Assembly (NCBI RefSeq): GCF_009208775.1
Contig: NZ_WFLM01000004.1
Location: forward strand, 1 to 64,000
Direction of reading: 5' to 3'
DNA length: 64,000 nucleotides
DNA from: Silvanigrella paludirubra
GTDB lineage: Bacteria; Bdellovibrionota_B; Oligoflexia; Silvanigrellales; Silvanigrellaceae
Shown in pieces: positions 17,940-26,804 of this stretch; position 1 is the stretch's first letter; the number at the start of each line of letters is the position of its first letter. Both the position numbers and the translations under genes were made by a program. The notes below the pieces were generated by a model. It saw only the letters and a program-made list of their open reading frames with translations. It was not told the DNA's origin and searched no databases.

Positions 17940-20900
17940 GTGAGGTTCTTTTTGAGACTTCGCAAACATTCTATCCAAAATATAATTCAAACCATTCCTC
18001 TTCAAGACCACCTACGACGTTTTATGGATGTGAAGCGTTCTGGAGGGAATGCGGTTGCAAAATGCCCATTTCATCAAGATTCTTCGCCAAGTATGTATAT
18101 TTATCAAAATAATTATCATTGTTTTGCCTGCAAGGCTCATGGAACTGTGATTGATTATGAAATGCACCGTACGGGTTGTTCGTTTCGTGAGGCGGTGGAA
18201 AGTTTATCTCAAACGTATCAAATTCCTTTAGAATACGAATCAAGCTCTGAAGAAAAGCAGAATAGTGCCAAAAATGATTTTTTTGAGGCACAAAATAAAG
18301 AACTCGAAAAAATACATTTATTTTTTAAAGAAAATTTAAATAGCTTGATAGATAGTAATTCACATTCTATAAAGCTTGATTTTAAAGATTTTTTAATAAA
18401 TAAATTAAAAAAATATATTGAATTTGTTTATACAGGGGAGCAATCTACTTGTGATTCCTTTATGGAAAATATTTCTTTAAAAGAGATTTTTAAATTAGAT
18501 TTATCGGATAGATTTGCCTTTCCTATATATAAAGAAAATGGAAAATTAGGTGGATTTGCTTTTTCTAATAAAATAACCCAATTTAATAATGAAGAACCTT
18601 TTTCTGAAAATAACTTTTTAAGTTTTTTAAATGATTTAGAAATTTTTACTCCTTTTCCGAAATCGACATTACATTGGTTAAATTGGCACCAAGCAAGAAA
18701 TCAATTAAATAATCAAAAAAATATAATTGTTACTGCAAATTTTTATGATTTATATTACTTACTTTCATTAGGTAAATTAAATACAATTGCTTGTTTGCAA
18801 AATAAAATAGATACGTCATTAGCAAAAGTTTTAGCTAAAAAAGTACCAAGAATCACGATTGCTGTTTCTTCTCTAGCAAATCAAAATATGTTTTTATGGA
18901 AAACATTTTTAGAAACGATAATTTTAAGTGATTTATCTTTTGATACCGTTTTTTTCTCATTACAAAATGAAAATATATCTTCAGAAGATTTAAATAAAGT
19001 CTTTTTAAATACAAAACCTCTTTGGGAAGAAATTGTAAATAAATTTTTTGATAATATTCCATCTTCTATTAAATTAGGAGAATTTCAAAAAAAACTGTTA
19101 CCTATTTTTAATAAAATTGAGGATCAGTCTCGAAAAGAATTGATATTAGATAACATAGCAGCTAAATATTTTGGTTCCTCAAAAAAAATATTTGGATCTG
19201 CTAATTATAATAAGTATAAACTAAAAAGTTCGGATAATAATAAAGTAAATATTCCTCCAGTAGTTCAAAAAAATGAAATAAAAATAGAAAAAAAATTGCC
19301 CCAAAAAGAAACTCTTAAATTGGATAAAAATTTTGAAATTGAGAAAGAATATATTGCAAAATCTGTATATTTTTATCACAAAATTCTATTATCGGATTTG
19401 CCTTTAGCAAAAGAGGCACGTTTGTATTTAGAGCAAAGAGGAATTGAATTAGAACATATTGTTAAATGGGGATTTGGATTTTGCCCTTATTCAAATGAAT
19501 TATCTAGAAAGGTTGAAAAAAAATTAGTCCCTTCTGAACCTTTACTTGAGCTTGGATTAATTAAAAAAAGTAAAATAAATGATGGCTTTTACGACTTTTT
19601 TCATGATAGAATAATAATACCTATTTATGGACATGAAGGCTCTATTATTGCACTTTCTGGTCGTTTATTTCAACCTCATTTGCAATCAAAAACAAAAGAA
19701 TTGCCAAAATATATAAATTCACCTGAGTCCGCAATTTTTGCAAAATCGAATGTTTTATATCATTTTTACGCTGCTCTTCAATCCATAGTTAGTTATGGTT
19801 TTGTATTAGTAGTTGAAGGTTATATGGATTGTATTTCTTTAGTGAATGCTGGGGTAACAAATACGGTCGCTGTTATGGGAACAAGTCTTACCCACTCACA
19901 TATGGAAGCTCTTTCAAAAGTAACTAAAAGAATAATTATATGCTTTGACTCGGATAAAGCAGGTCAAAATGCAGCAAGAAGAACTTTCTTTATTGCTTTT
20001 CCTTTTAAAGGAATTGATTTGGAGTATTTAGAAATTCCTGATGGAAAAGATCCAGACGATTTTATTAAAAAATATGGGGTGAATGAATTTCATGCTTTAA
20101 TACCTAAGACAGAGCCTTTGTTAAATAGGGTATGCAAATGGTTTTTTGAAGAATCTAATTTTAAGCCAGAAGTTTTTTTAAGGCAGGCAAAAGAACATAT
20201 TCTTCCTATTATTTTGCAGCACCCTGATAAACAAGTTCAAGACGAATCCTTACTATTTTTATGTGACAAATACTTTGAAAATGTATATCCTGAAGACCTT
20301 CGACAAGAAATGGAAGGCTTATCTTCATTGCATATAAAGCCTCATTTTGTTAAAGACGTCGCTAAGCCTGAAGCCTTTTCTCTTGAAGAGTGGCCTGTCT
20401 TTTCCGTTACTGAAGTTAAATTAATTTTATCACTTGTCCATTCAAGGTTTTATGAGTTACCAATACGCTTGCGTAATGTAGCTCAAGGATTATCAAGCTC
20501 AGAAGAGGCTAACGAGCGTATTTGTGCATTAGCAATAAGCAATCAAATGAGTAAGATAAGTTTTTCTGTTTATCTTGAATTGCTGACAGCTATGGTTGAA
20601 AACCAGCACGTTTCTTTAATTGAGCTTGAAGACTTGGATAAATTTAACTTTTCGCATCAGACAAAAGTGGTTCTGGCTTATGCAAATTCAAATGTTCACA
20701 TTTTATTTCAATATAAGATGGAGGAATTGCTGAAAGAAAGCTTGCCAGTGGGCGTGTCCATGATATCATTTAAGAACATTTGGGATTTAAAAAATTCTGG
20801 TTTTTTGAGGTTTCAGTTGCGAAATATTAAACTTTCCTCGCAAAGAGGTGTTTTATCGGCATTTACGGCTGAGGCTTTACTTCAATTGGAACTCGAATAT

Positions 20901-21035
20901 ATTGACAACGCTCTAAAAGCTTTTTCGAGTTTCCATTTTGATAATGAGATAGATAAACAGTTTCATGACCTTGTCAGAGAGCGTACAAGGCGTAGCAAGG
21001 AATTTGGTTCTTTTGAATCTTTTAATTTGCAATAA
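17940..21035 (+). CDS. dnaG: DNA primase DnaG with a duplicated, partly degenerate catalytic core
   Basis: This primase has 1031 codons against about 600 normally. The CHC2 zinc domain (CPFHQDSSPS...CFACKAHG, about 42-68) is intact. An extra core follows at about 117-412, then the catalytic core at about 466-780: RNAP segment DRIIIPIY, KYINSPE, TOPRIM VVEGYMD with Glu626, and FDSDKAG with Asp670/Asp672. The extra core aligns with the true one along its length (DRFAFPIY, FLNDLEIFTPFPKS, VTANFYD, AVSSLANQ) but lacks the acidic residues. Residues ~800-1031 form a divergent C-terminal domain, probably the helicase-binding end. The start is GTG; an in-frame TTG at 17952 with GAGG 6 nt upstream is equally plausible. 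Confidence 0.93.
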   Translation: MRFFLRLRKHSIQNIIQTIPLQDHLRRFMDVKRSGGNAVAKCPFHQDSSPSMYIYQNNYHCFACKAHGTVIDYEMHRTGCSFREAVESLSQTYQIPLEYESSSEEKQNSAKNDFFEAQNKELEKIHLFFKENLNSLIDSNSHSIKLDFKDFLINKLKKYIEFVYTGEQSTCDSFMENISLKEIFKLDLSDRFAFPIYKENGKLGGFAFSNKITQFNNEEPFSENNFLSFLNDLEIFTPFPKSTLHWLNWHQARNQLNNQKNIIVTANFYDLYYLLSLGKLNTIACLQNKIDTSLAKVLAKKVPRITIAVSSLANQNMFLWKTFLETIILSDLSFDTVFFSLQNENISSEDLNKVFLNTKPLWEEIVNKFFDNIPSSIKLGEFQKKLLPIFNKIEDQSRKELILDNIAAKYFGSSKKIFGSANYNKYKLKSSDNNKVNIPPVVQKNEIKIEKKLPQKETLKLDKNFEIEKEYIAKSVYFYHKILLSDLPLAKEARLYLEQRGIELEHIVKWGFGFCPYSNELSRKVEKKLVPSEPLLELGLIKKSKINDGFYDFFHDRIIIPIYGHEGSIIALSGRLFQPHLQSKTKELPKYINSPESAIFAKSNVLYHFYAALQSIVSYGFVLVVEGYMDCISLVNAGVTNTVAVMGTSLTHSHMEALSKVTKRIIICFDSDKAGQNAARRTFFIAFPFKGIDLEYLEIPDGKDPDDFIKKYGVNEFHALIPKTEPLLNRVCKWFFEESNFKPEVFLRQAKEHILPIILQHPDKQVQDESLLFLCDKYFENVYPEDLRQEMEGLSSLHIKPHFVKDVAKPEAFSLEEWPVFSVTEVKLILSLVHSRFYELPIRLRNVAQGLSSSEEANERICALAISNQMSKISFSVYLELLTAMVENQHVSLIELEDLDKFNFSHQTKVVLAYANSNVHILFQYKMEELLKESLPVGVSMISFKNIWDLKNSGFLRFQLRNIKLSSQRGVLSAFTAEALLQLELEYIDNALKAFSSFHFDNEIDKQFHDLVRERTRRSKEFGSFESFNLQ
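18288..19175 (+). repeat. Degenerate first copy of the primase core inside dnaG
   Basis: Residues ~117-412 of DnaG are a diverged protein-level repeat of residues ~466-780. Matching landmarks occur in the same order: SDRFAFPIY/HDRIIIPIY, LHWLNWHQA/LYHFYAALQ, NIIVTANFYD/FVLVVEGYMD, LNTIACLQ/TNTVAVMG, PRITIAVSS/KRIIICFDSD, LLPIFNKI/ILPIILQH, AAKYF/CDKYF. Catalytic Glu and both Asp residues are Ala, Ser and Leu in this copy. The alignment was made by eye. Confidence 0.75.
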
Positions 21036-21127
21036 ACGTAAAATTATTTCAATGTAACCGATTTGCGCTATTCAATTGTCCCTGAATAGGGTTTTTTTGT
21101 TTTGTGATTCTTGGGGGTTTTTAAAAT

Positions 21128-23749
21128 ATGACGAATTCCAAGTCAAAGTCTGCAACTGTAGGTGGTCAGAAACGTGCTTCTGAGCCAACCCAAAAAGAAA
21201 AATCCGCAAGCTCAAAGCCAGCTTCACAGCCATCAAAAAAAGTGGAAAAGAATCCGGTAAAGTCACAGAACTCTTCTAAGCCTGTGGATTTAAAAACGGT
21301 TAAAAAAGAGAATCATCAAACGATTAAAAAACAACCTAGCTCTAAATCAACTCAGAGCCCTGATGCGGATGAAAATCATTCTTTGGAAAAAGATACGAAA
21401 AAAACGGTGGTTTTTCGCTCTGAAAAAGATCCTAAAAGTCCACAAATAAAGTCGAATCGTGACGTTAAATTAACAGATAAAGGTACTGATAAAGAAAAAT
21501 TAGTGCCTTCTAAATTAGAAAAAAACAATAAAGATACTATGGCGAATAAAAAAGTTACAAAACCAGCTGATGAAGAGTCTATGAATATAAATCCTAATAT
21601 GGTTAAAAAAGAGTCTATTCCTGCTAAAGGTGGGAAACTTTCTCCTTTAAAATCAGATACTGTTTTAGCAAAAACCTCAGGTGGCAAACCCAATATCGTT
21701 ATAAAAAAGAAGTCAGATAAAGACTCCTCCTCTTTAGAACAAGATAAAAAATCTTTGTTAAACGTAACAGATCCTTCTAAACAAAAGTCAAAATCAGCAG
21801 TAACAGGCGCTCAAGCAGATGGGACAAAGTCTCTTGCGACAAAATCAAAAGATGCCGCTGTTTCTTCTTCTGCAAAAGACAAAGATAAAAAAGTAGTAAA
21901 GAATGCGGTTTCTGAAAAGTCATCAGGTTCTAAAAAAGAATCCTCTAAGGCTTTGGATGGTGATTCATCAGAAGAAAAAGTAAGTTTAAAATCAGCTGTT
22001 CCTGGCTCTAAAAAGAAAGATTCTGCTAAAGCAGACCCAACTAAAAAATCAAGTAAACAAGGGAAACAAGGTAAAGGAGCAGATTCAGATGACGACGAAT
22101 CATTTGAAGAAGTTTCTTTAGACGAAGAACCGGATGACTTTGGTGCTGAAGAAGAAGAAGATCTCCTAGGTGATGTCGATCTCGAAGCTGATGAATCTGC
22201 ATCTCTTCCAGAAGACGATTTTCTTGCAGCTGAAGAATTTGGTGCTGATCTTGGTGGTGAAGAAGAAGAACTCGATGCTTCAGCAAGAAGTAACGATCCC
22301 GTTCGTGTTTATTTAAGAAAAATGGGACAAGTTGCTCTTTTATCTCGCGACGGCGAAGTTGAAATTGCCAAAAAAATTGAAAATGAAGAGAACAAGCTGT
22401 TAGAGCACCTTGTTTCTTTACGCATTGGTATCAACCATATGTGTGATGTAGGACAAAAATTTATTGATGGTGTGATTAAAGCGAAAAACCTTGTAAAAGG
22501 TTTTGACGACGAACAAGATCAAGCAAATGATGAAGGCCAATCCCAAAGAGTTCGTGTACTTGTTGAAAGCTTTATGAAGCTTGCGAAAACAGTCATCGAA
22601 ATTGAAGATAAATTTGGCTTACAAGGTCTTGATAAACTCTCTGCTCATGAAAGAGAAATTTTAAAAGAATCACGCGATCAAATGTTTGAAATTGTAAAAG
22701 AGATCAACATCAATCGTCGTATTATTCAACAAATCGTTGCTGAGTTAGACACCCACGCAAAAAGTGTTTCCGACTGTATGAAAGAAACAAATAAAGTGAA
22801 GGTGAGAACGCGTTTAGATGAAGCTCGTTTATCTGCTTATTGCAATGCCAATGCGCCAAGGCCTATAGAAGTAAACTTTTTAACAGAAAAAGATTGGGAA
22901 AACTTTAAAAACACTTATATCTCTGCACAAAATGCAATTTTAATGAGTGAGCAAGCTTGTTTCCTTAGTAGAAGTGAAATTGCGATAAAGTACCAAGTTA
23001 TTAGTAATGCTAATCGTTTCGCAGAAGAAGCAAAACGTGAATTAATAGAAGCAAACCTTCGTTTAGTTGTTTCCATTGCTAAAAAATACATGAACCGTGG
23101 TCTTCAATTTTTGGATCTTATCCAAGAAGGTAACATTGGTCTTATGAAAGCAGTAGAAAAATTTGAATACCGTCGTGGTTACAAATTTAGTACTTATGCT
23201 ACTTGGTGGATTCGCCAAGCGATCACACGTGCTATTGCGGATCAAGCTCGTACCATTCGTATTCCTGTTCATATGATTGAAACGATCAATAAAATGGTTC
23301 GTACAAGTCGTCAATTGGTTCAAGAGATGGGTAGAGAACCTACTCCTGAAGAAATTGCACAGCGTATGGATATGAGTATTGAAAAAGTACGTAAGGTTAT
23401 GAAAATTGCGCGTGAGCCAATTTCTTTGGAAGCTCCTATTGGGGAAGAAGAAGATAATCATTATGGAGACTTTTTAGAAGATAAAGCACATGGTGCGCCT
23501 ATAGACATTGTGGCAAACCAAAGCTTATCTGAGCAAACTAAAAAAGTTCTTGCTACTTTAACTTCTCGCGAAGAAAAAGTGTTACGTATGCGTTTTGGTA
23601 TTGGTGAAAAGACGGACCATACTTTGGAAGAAGTAGGGCAAAGTTTTGATGTAACTAGGGAACGTATTCGTCAGATTGAAGCAAAAGCGTTACGTAAACT
23701 TCGTCATCCAAGCCGTTCTAAAAAATTAAAAGCTTTCATTGAAAGTTAA
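21128..23749 (+). CDS. rpoD: RNA polymerase primary sigma factor (sigma-70) with long low-complexity N-terminus
   Basis: This 873-aa protein is the housekeeping sigma factor. The conserved part starts near residue 389 (region 1.2, [12 protein letters not shown]). Region 2 follows ([13 protein letters not shown]...FLDLIQEGN...[13 protein letters not shown]), then region 3 and region 4 with the helix-turn-helix [18 protein letters not shown]. The first ~330 residues are Lys/Ser-rich and highly basic, then an acidic Glu/Asp stretch (about 320-385) leads into region 1.2. No clear region 1.1 is visible. GGGGG lies about 8 nt before the ATG. It is the last gene of the rpsU-dnaG-rpoD operon, 92 bp after dnaG. 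Confidence 0.97.
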   Translation: MTNSKSKSATVGGQKRASEPTQKEKSASSKPASQPSKKVEKNPVKSQNSSKPVDLKTVKKENHQTIKKQPSSKSTQSPDADENHSLEKDTKKTVVFRSEKDPKSPQIKSNRDVKLTDKGTDKEKLVPSKLEKNNKDTMANKKVTKPADEESMNINPNMVKKESIPAKGGKLSPLKSDTVLAKTSGGKPNIVIKKKSDKDSSSLEQDKKSLLNVTDPSKQKSKSAVTGAQADGTKSLATKSKDAAVSSSAKDKDKKVVKNAVSEKSSGSKKESSKALDGDSSEEKVSLKSAVPGSKKKDSAKADPTKKSSKQGKQGKGADSDDDESFEEVSLDEEPDDFGAEEEEDLLGDVDLEADESASLPEDDFLAAEEFGADLGGEEEELDASARSNDPVRVYLRKMGQVALLSRDGEVEIAKKIENEENKLLEHLVSLRIGINHMCDVGQKFIDGVIKAKNLVKGFDDEQDQANDEGQSQRVRVLVESFMKLAKTVIEIEDKFGLQGLDKLSAHEREILKESRDQMFEIVKEININRRIIQQIVAELDTHAKSVSDCMKETNKVKVRTRLDEARLSAYCNANAPRPIEVNFLTEKDWENFKNTYISAQNAILMSEQACFLSRSEIAIKYQVISNANRFAEEAKRELIEANLRLVVSIAKKYMNRGLQFLDLIQEGNIGLMKAVEKFEYRRGYKFSTYATWWIRQAITRAIADQARTIRIPVHMIETINKMVRTSRQLVQEMGREPTPEEIAQRMDMSIEKVRKVMKIAREPISLEAPIGEEEDNHYGDFLEDKAHGAPIDIVANQSLSEQTKKVLATLTSREEKVLRMRFGIGEKTDHTLEEVGQSFDVTRERIRQIEAKALRKLRHPSRSKKLKAFIES

Positions 23750-23777
23750 TTTTAATAATTTAATTAATTTAGCTAAC

Positions 23778-23828
23778 ATAAGCCCTAATTTTTGGTTTTC
23801 AATATTCCATAATTAGGGCTTATTTTTT
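23778..23828 (+). terminator. Rho-independent terminator after rpoD
   Basis: A 13-bp perfect stem (ATAAGCCCTAATT / AATTAGGGCTTAT) with a 20-nt loop is followed by T residues, 29 bp after the rpoD stop. It closes the macromolecular synthesis operon. Confidence 0.88.
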
Positions 23829-23874
23829 ATTAAGATTGGATTGAATCTCATAAAAATTAAAAACTTTTGCATGC

Positions 23875-24672
23875 TTAACTTTTAATTGATTTTAAATAAT
23901 TAATAAAATTATTGATATCATAAGAATTATCAATATAGTCAATATATTCAATGTTTTTTTTCATATTTTTCAAACAATTGCCACCAACCATATATTTTAA
24001 AGAAAAATTTATTTTAGGATTATTTTTTAAAAAGTATACAAAATTTTCTAGTTTTATTAAATGCTCTTCAAGCGCAATAGAAATAGCAATTGCTTTTGGA
24101 CAAATTTTTATTATTAAATTTACTAATTCATCTTCAGATAATGGATAAAGTATAACATAACTTGTAACTCCTGCATCTTTAAGAACAATATCAAGAAATC
24201 GAATGCCTATTGTATGTGAATTTCCTTCTATGCATATAAGAATTACATCAATTTTATTTTCTATTTTTCCAAACTCATCTATGCTTATTTTGCTTAAAAT
24301 TAAATTTATAATACTATTACTAAAATGTGAAAATAAGTGCTCTTGTTCAATACTCAATTGTTTTTTTTCAAATAAATTACCAATTTTTCTCATAATCGGT
24401 TGAATAATTCCCATAATCACGTCTGAATATTGTAATCCTAAACTTAAACCTTTTTTCAATACATCTTCAGGAGCTATGATAATTCCATTTCTACCTTGGT
24501 TTTCTATTTCAGAAAAAAATTCCTGAATTTCGGTCAATTTAATAATGTCAAATGTATTTTTATTTGAAAATTTTGATTTACATTTTAAACAAAGGCCATG
24601 AGTAATTGTATAATCATGATAAGGTTCTTTTTCGCCAATAAATTTAGCACAATATGAACACCATCTTATCAT
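23875..24672 (-). CDS. Cobalamin (B12)-binding domain protein with N-terminal zinc ribbon
   Basis: This 265-aa protein starts with a CxxC...CxxC zinc-ribbon-like segment (Cys5, 8, 28, 31). A four-helix B12-binding cap follows (about 60-130) with SIEQEHLFSH resembling the EH motif of MtbC/CarH-type caps. The Rossmann half (about 140-265) has NSHTIG (151-156), which keeps the His and Gly of the DxHxxG loop that ligates cobalt. It has no methyltransferase or DNA-binding helix-turn-helix domain, so a sensory or regulatory role is likeliest. It is a stand-alone gene, convergent with rpoD. Confidence 0.75.
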   Translation of the reverse strand: MIRWCSYCAKFIGEKEPYHDYTITHGLCLKCKSKFSNKNTFDIIKLTEIQEFFSEIENQGRNGIIIAPEDVLKKGLSLGLQYSDVIMGIIQPIMRKIGNLFEKKQLSIEQEHLFSHFSNSIINLILSKISIDEFGKIENKIDVILICIEGNSHTIGIRFLDIVLKDAGVTSYVILYPLSEDELVNLIIKICPKAIAISIALEEHLIKLENFVYFLKNNPKINFSLKYMVGGNCLKNMKKNIEYIDYIDNSYDINNFINYLKSIKS

Positions 24673-24893
24673 AATATTTCCAATTATTAATTTTGAATTT
24701 TCTAGAAAAATCTTACAACTAAAATGTATCGGAATATTTATTAATTTTTTAAGTAAATAATTAAATTAAGGATAAAGAGGTACTAAGAGGCTGAAACGGA
24801 AAAATGAGGAGTAAGTAAACCTGTGGGGAGGGTAAAATTAGGGATTAGTTAAAAATTATTTTTAGATTTTGTAGAACATAGTTAATTTAAAAT

Positions 24894-25298
24894 TTAAAGT
24901 ATAAATTCTTTTTCAGCGTCAATTTTTACTTTTCCAGTAAAGTTTTTTAAAGGAACATAACCTTTTTCAATAGAAATTTTTGCAGCATAAATATCTTTAA
25001 AATTTTCACCAATAGAATTTAAAACTTGTTCTGCTAAAAATTCGAGTAACTTTACTTTTTCTAGCGTTTTTATTTTATGAATGATATGTTCACAGACAGC
25101 GCCATAATCAACTGTATTACTCAGTTTATCTAGGGTGTTGTTGTATTTGATTTTAATAGACAAATTTATTGTGATATTTTGTCCTATTTTTTCTTCGTAT
25201 TCATTTGCACCTAGATAGAGAAATGTTTTCATTTCTGAAATGTGTATCCAGCAAAATTGATCATCAGTTGACAAATATGGTGTCGATGAAAATTTCAT
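24894..25298 (-). CDS. folB: Dihydroneopterin aldolase family protein
   Basis: This 134-aa protein has the FolB pattern: FLYLGANEYEEKIGQNITINLSI, the TVDYGAVCEHI motif, LLEFLAEQVLNSI and a terminal basic 'KISIEKGYVPLKNF'. FolB cleaves 7,8-dihydroneopterin to 6-hydroxymethyl-dihydropterin and glycolaldehyde in folate synthesis. Length is slightly above the usual ~120. No other folate gene adjoins. It is divergent from rocD with a 104-bp shared promoter region. An epimerase role (FolX) cannot be excluded. Confidence 0.82.
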   Translation of the reverse strand: MKFSSTPYLSTDDQFCWIHISEMKTFLYLGANEYEEKIGQNITINLSIKIKYNNTLDKLSNTVDYGAVCEHIIHKIKTLEKVKLLEFLAEQVLNSIGENFKDIYAAKISIEKGYVPLKNFTGKVKIDAEKEFIL

Positions 25299-25402
25299 TT
25301 TTTGTTTCCTAATGGTTGGCTATCCTTAAAAACAAAGTTATATGTGGAAAAGAGTATTGTTTTTTCCATTATGAAACTCATACATAGAATAAAGGTAAAA
25401 AA

Positions 25403-26650
25403 ATGACAAACCAAAATGTTTCTGAAATTTCAAAAAAATATATTGATATGGCTGATAAGTTTGGTGCCCATAATTACCACCCCTTAAAAGTAGTTATAAC
25501 AAAAGGTTCTGGCGAATGGGTTTGGGATATTGATGGTAAAAAATATCTTGATATGTTGAGTGCATATAGTGCTGTAAATCAGGGGCATTGTCACCCAAGA
25601 ATGCAACAGACACTTATGGAACAAGCCCAAAAAGTAACTTTAACTTCAAGAGCTTTTCATAATGATCAAATGGGTCCTTGGTTAAAACAATTAACTCTTT
25701 TGTGTAAAAAAGACAAAGCACTTCCAATGAATACCGGTGCAGAAGCCGTTGAGACAGCAATAAAAGTTGCACGTAAATGGGGTTATTTAGTTAAAAAAGT
25801 ACCTAGACACCAAGCAGAAATTATTGTTTGTGACCATAATTTTCATGGCCGTACAACAACAATTGTAAGTTTTTCTAGTGAACCTCAATATAAAGATGAT
25901 TTTGGTCCATACTGTGGTGGTTTTCGCTCTGTTCCTTATGGAGATGCGGCCGCTCTAGAAAAAGCAATAACTCCAAATACCGTTGGGTTTTTATTTGAGC
26001 CTATTCAAGGAGAAGCAGGAATTATCATTCCTGCACAAGGGTATCTTGAGAAAGTAAGTCAAATTTGTAAAAAACATAATGTGCTTTGTATAGCAGATGA
26101 AATTCAAACAGGCTTAGGTCGTACTGGTAAACTTTTTGCTCACTTATATGAAAATTGTGAACCCGATTTAATTATCCTTGGAAAAGCATTAGGTGGTGCT
26201 TATTATCCTATTTCTGCAGTCGTTGGAAACGACGATATTTTAGGGCTTTTAAAACCAGGCGATCATGGTTCTACTTTTGGCGGAAATTCAATGGCTTGTG
26301 CTTTGTCACAGACCGCTTTGAGTATTATTGAAGACGAAAAACTTGCAGATAGAGCATTTAAATTAGGCAATCAATTTAGAGAAGGTTTAGCTCATTTGCC
26401 CAAAAAAGTAGTGAAAGAAATTCGTGGAAAAGGTCTATTAAATGGGATTGAAATTCATCCAGAAGCTGGTAAAGGTCGTTTTTATAGTGAACTTCTTCAA
26501 GAAAGAGGAATTCTTGCAAAAGAAACCCATGATTATACCATACGTTTTGCACCACCTTTAGTTATGAAAGATGAAAGTATGCGTTTTGCGATTGATACCA
26601 TTTCTGAAGTTTTTGCAAAAACTCAAGCAGAATGGCTGCAAAAATCATAA
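25403..26650 (+). CDS. rocD: Ornithine aminotransferase (ornithine-oxo-acid transaminase)
   Basis: This 415-aa PLP-dependent class III aminotransferase closely follows Roc[80 protein letters not shown] and the Schiff-base lysine in [11 protein letters not shown] (about 261). It converts ornithine plus 2-oxoglutarate to glutamate semialdehyde plus glutamate, linking arginine/ornithine to proline and glutamate. No other arginine catabolism gene lies nearby. rho follows on the same strand after 154 bp. Confidence 0.95.
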   Translation: MTNQNVSEISKKYIDMADKFGAHNYHPLKVVITKGSGEWVWDIDGKKYLDMLSAYSAVNQGHCHPRMQQTLMEQAQKVTLTSRAFHNDQMGPWLKQLTLLCKKDKALPMNTGAEAVETAIKVARKWGYLVKKVPRHQAEIIVCDHNFHGRTTTIVSFSSEPQYKDDFGPYCGGFRSVPYGDAAALEKAITPNTVGFLFEPIQGEAGIIIPAQGYLEKVSQICKKHNVLCIADEIQTGLGRTGKLFAHLYENCEPDLIILGKALGGAYYPISAVVGNDDILGLLKPGDHGSTFGGNSMACALSQTALSIIEDEKLADRAFKLGNQFREGLAHLPKKVVKEIRGKGLLNGIEIHPEAGKGRFYSELLQERGILAKETHDYTIRFAPPLVMKDESMRFAIDTISEVFAKTQAEWLQKS

Positions 26651-26804
26651 TCCTTATTTTTGGAAAGAGTTGACAAAGAAAAGAACACCTGTTAAAAATG
26701 AAATTGCTTTCACAAGCGTCCGTTTTTATTTATATGGCGCAACCAGCCAAAAATCCCTTCTTTTTATTTATTCCTTCAACTTTTTTCTTTTGGAATCATT
26801 TAGC

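Noticed and set aside
18288-19175. Extra DnaG segment as an intein or a frameshifted second gene
   Set aside because: There are no intein splice motifs (Cys/Ser start, HN-C end), the frame is continuous, and the segment aligns with the primase core itself, so internal duplication explains it better.
21376-21693. Minus-strand frame inside the rpoD N-terminal region
   Set aside because: It is opposite a low-complexity Lys/Ser coding stretch that keeps the reverse frame open by composition; no start signal or domain is seen.
24770-24860. Purine-rich stretch downstream of folB as a small gene or RNA
   Set aside because: The only ATG frame closes after four codons and no stem or promoter could be seen; nothing supports a feature.
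26571-26804. Upstream in-frame extension of rho overlapping rocD
   Set aside because: The added residues overlap the conserved end of rocD and do not look coding in this frame; ATG 26805 is the first sensible start.
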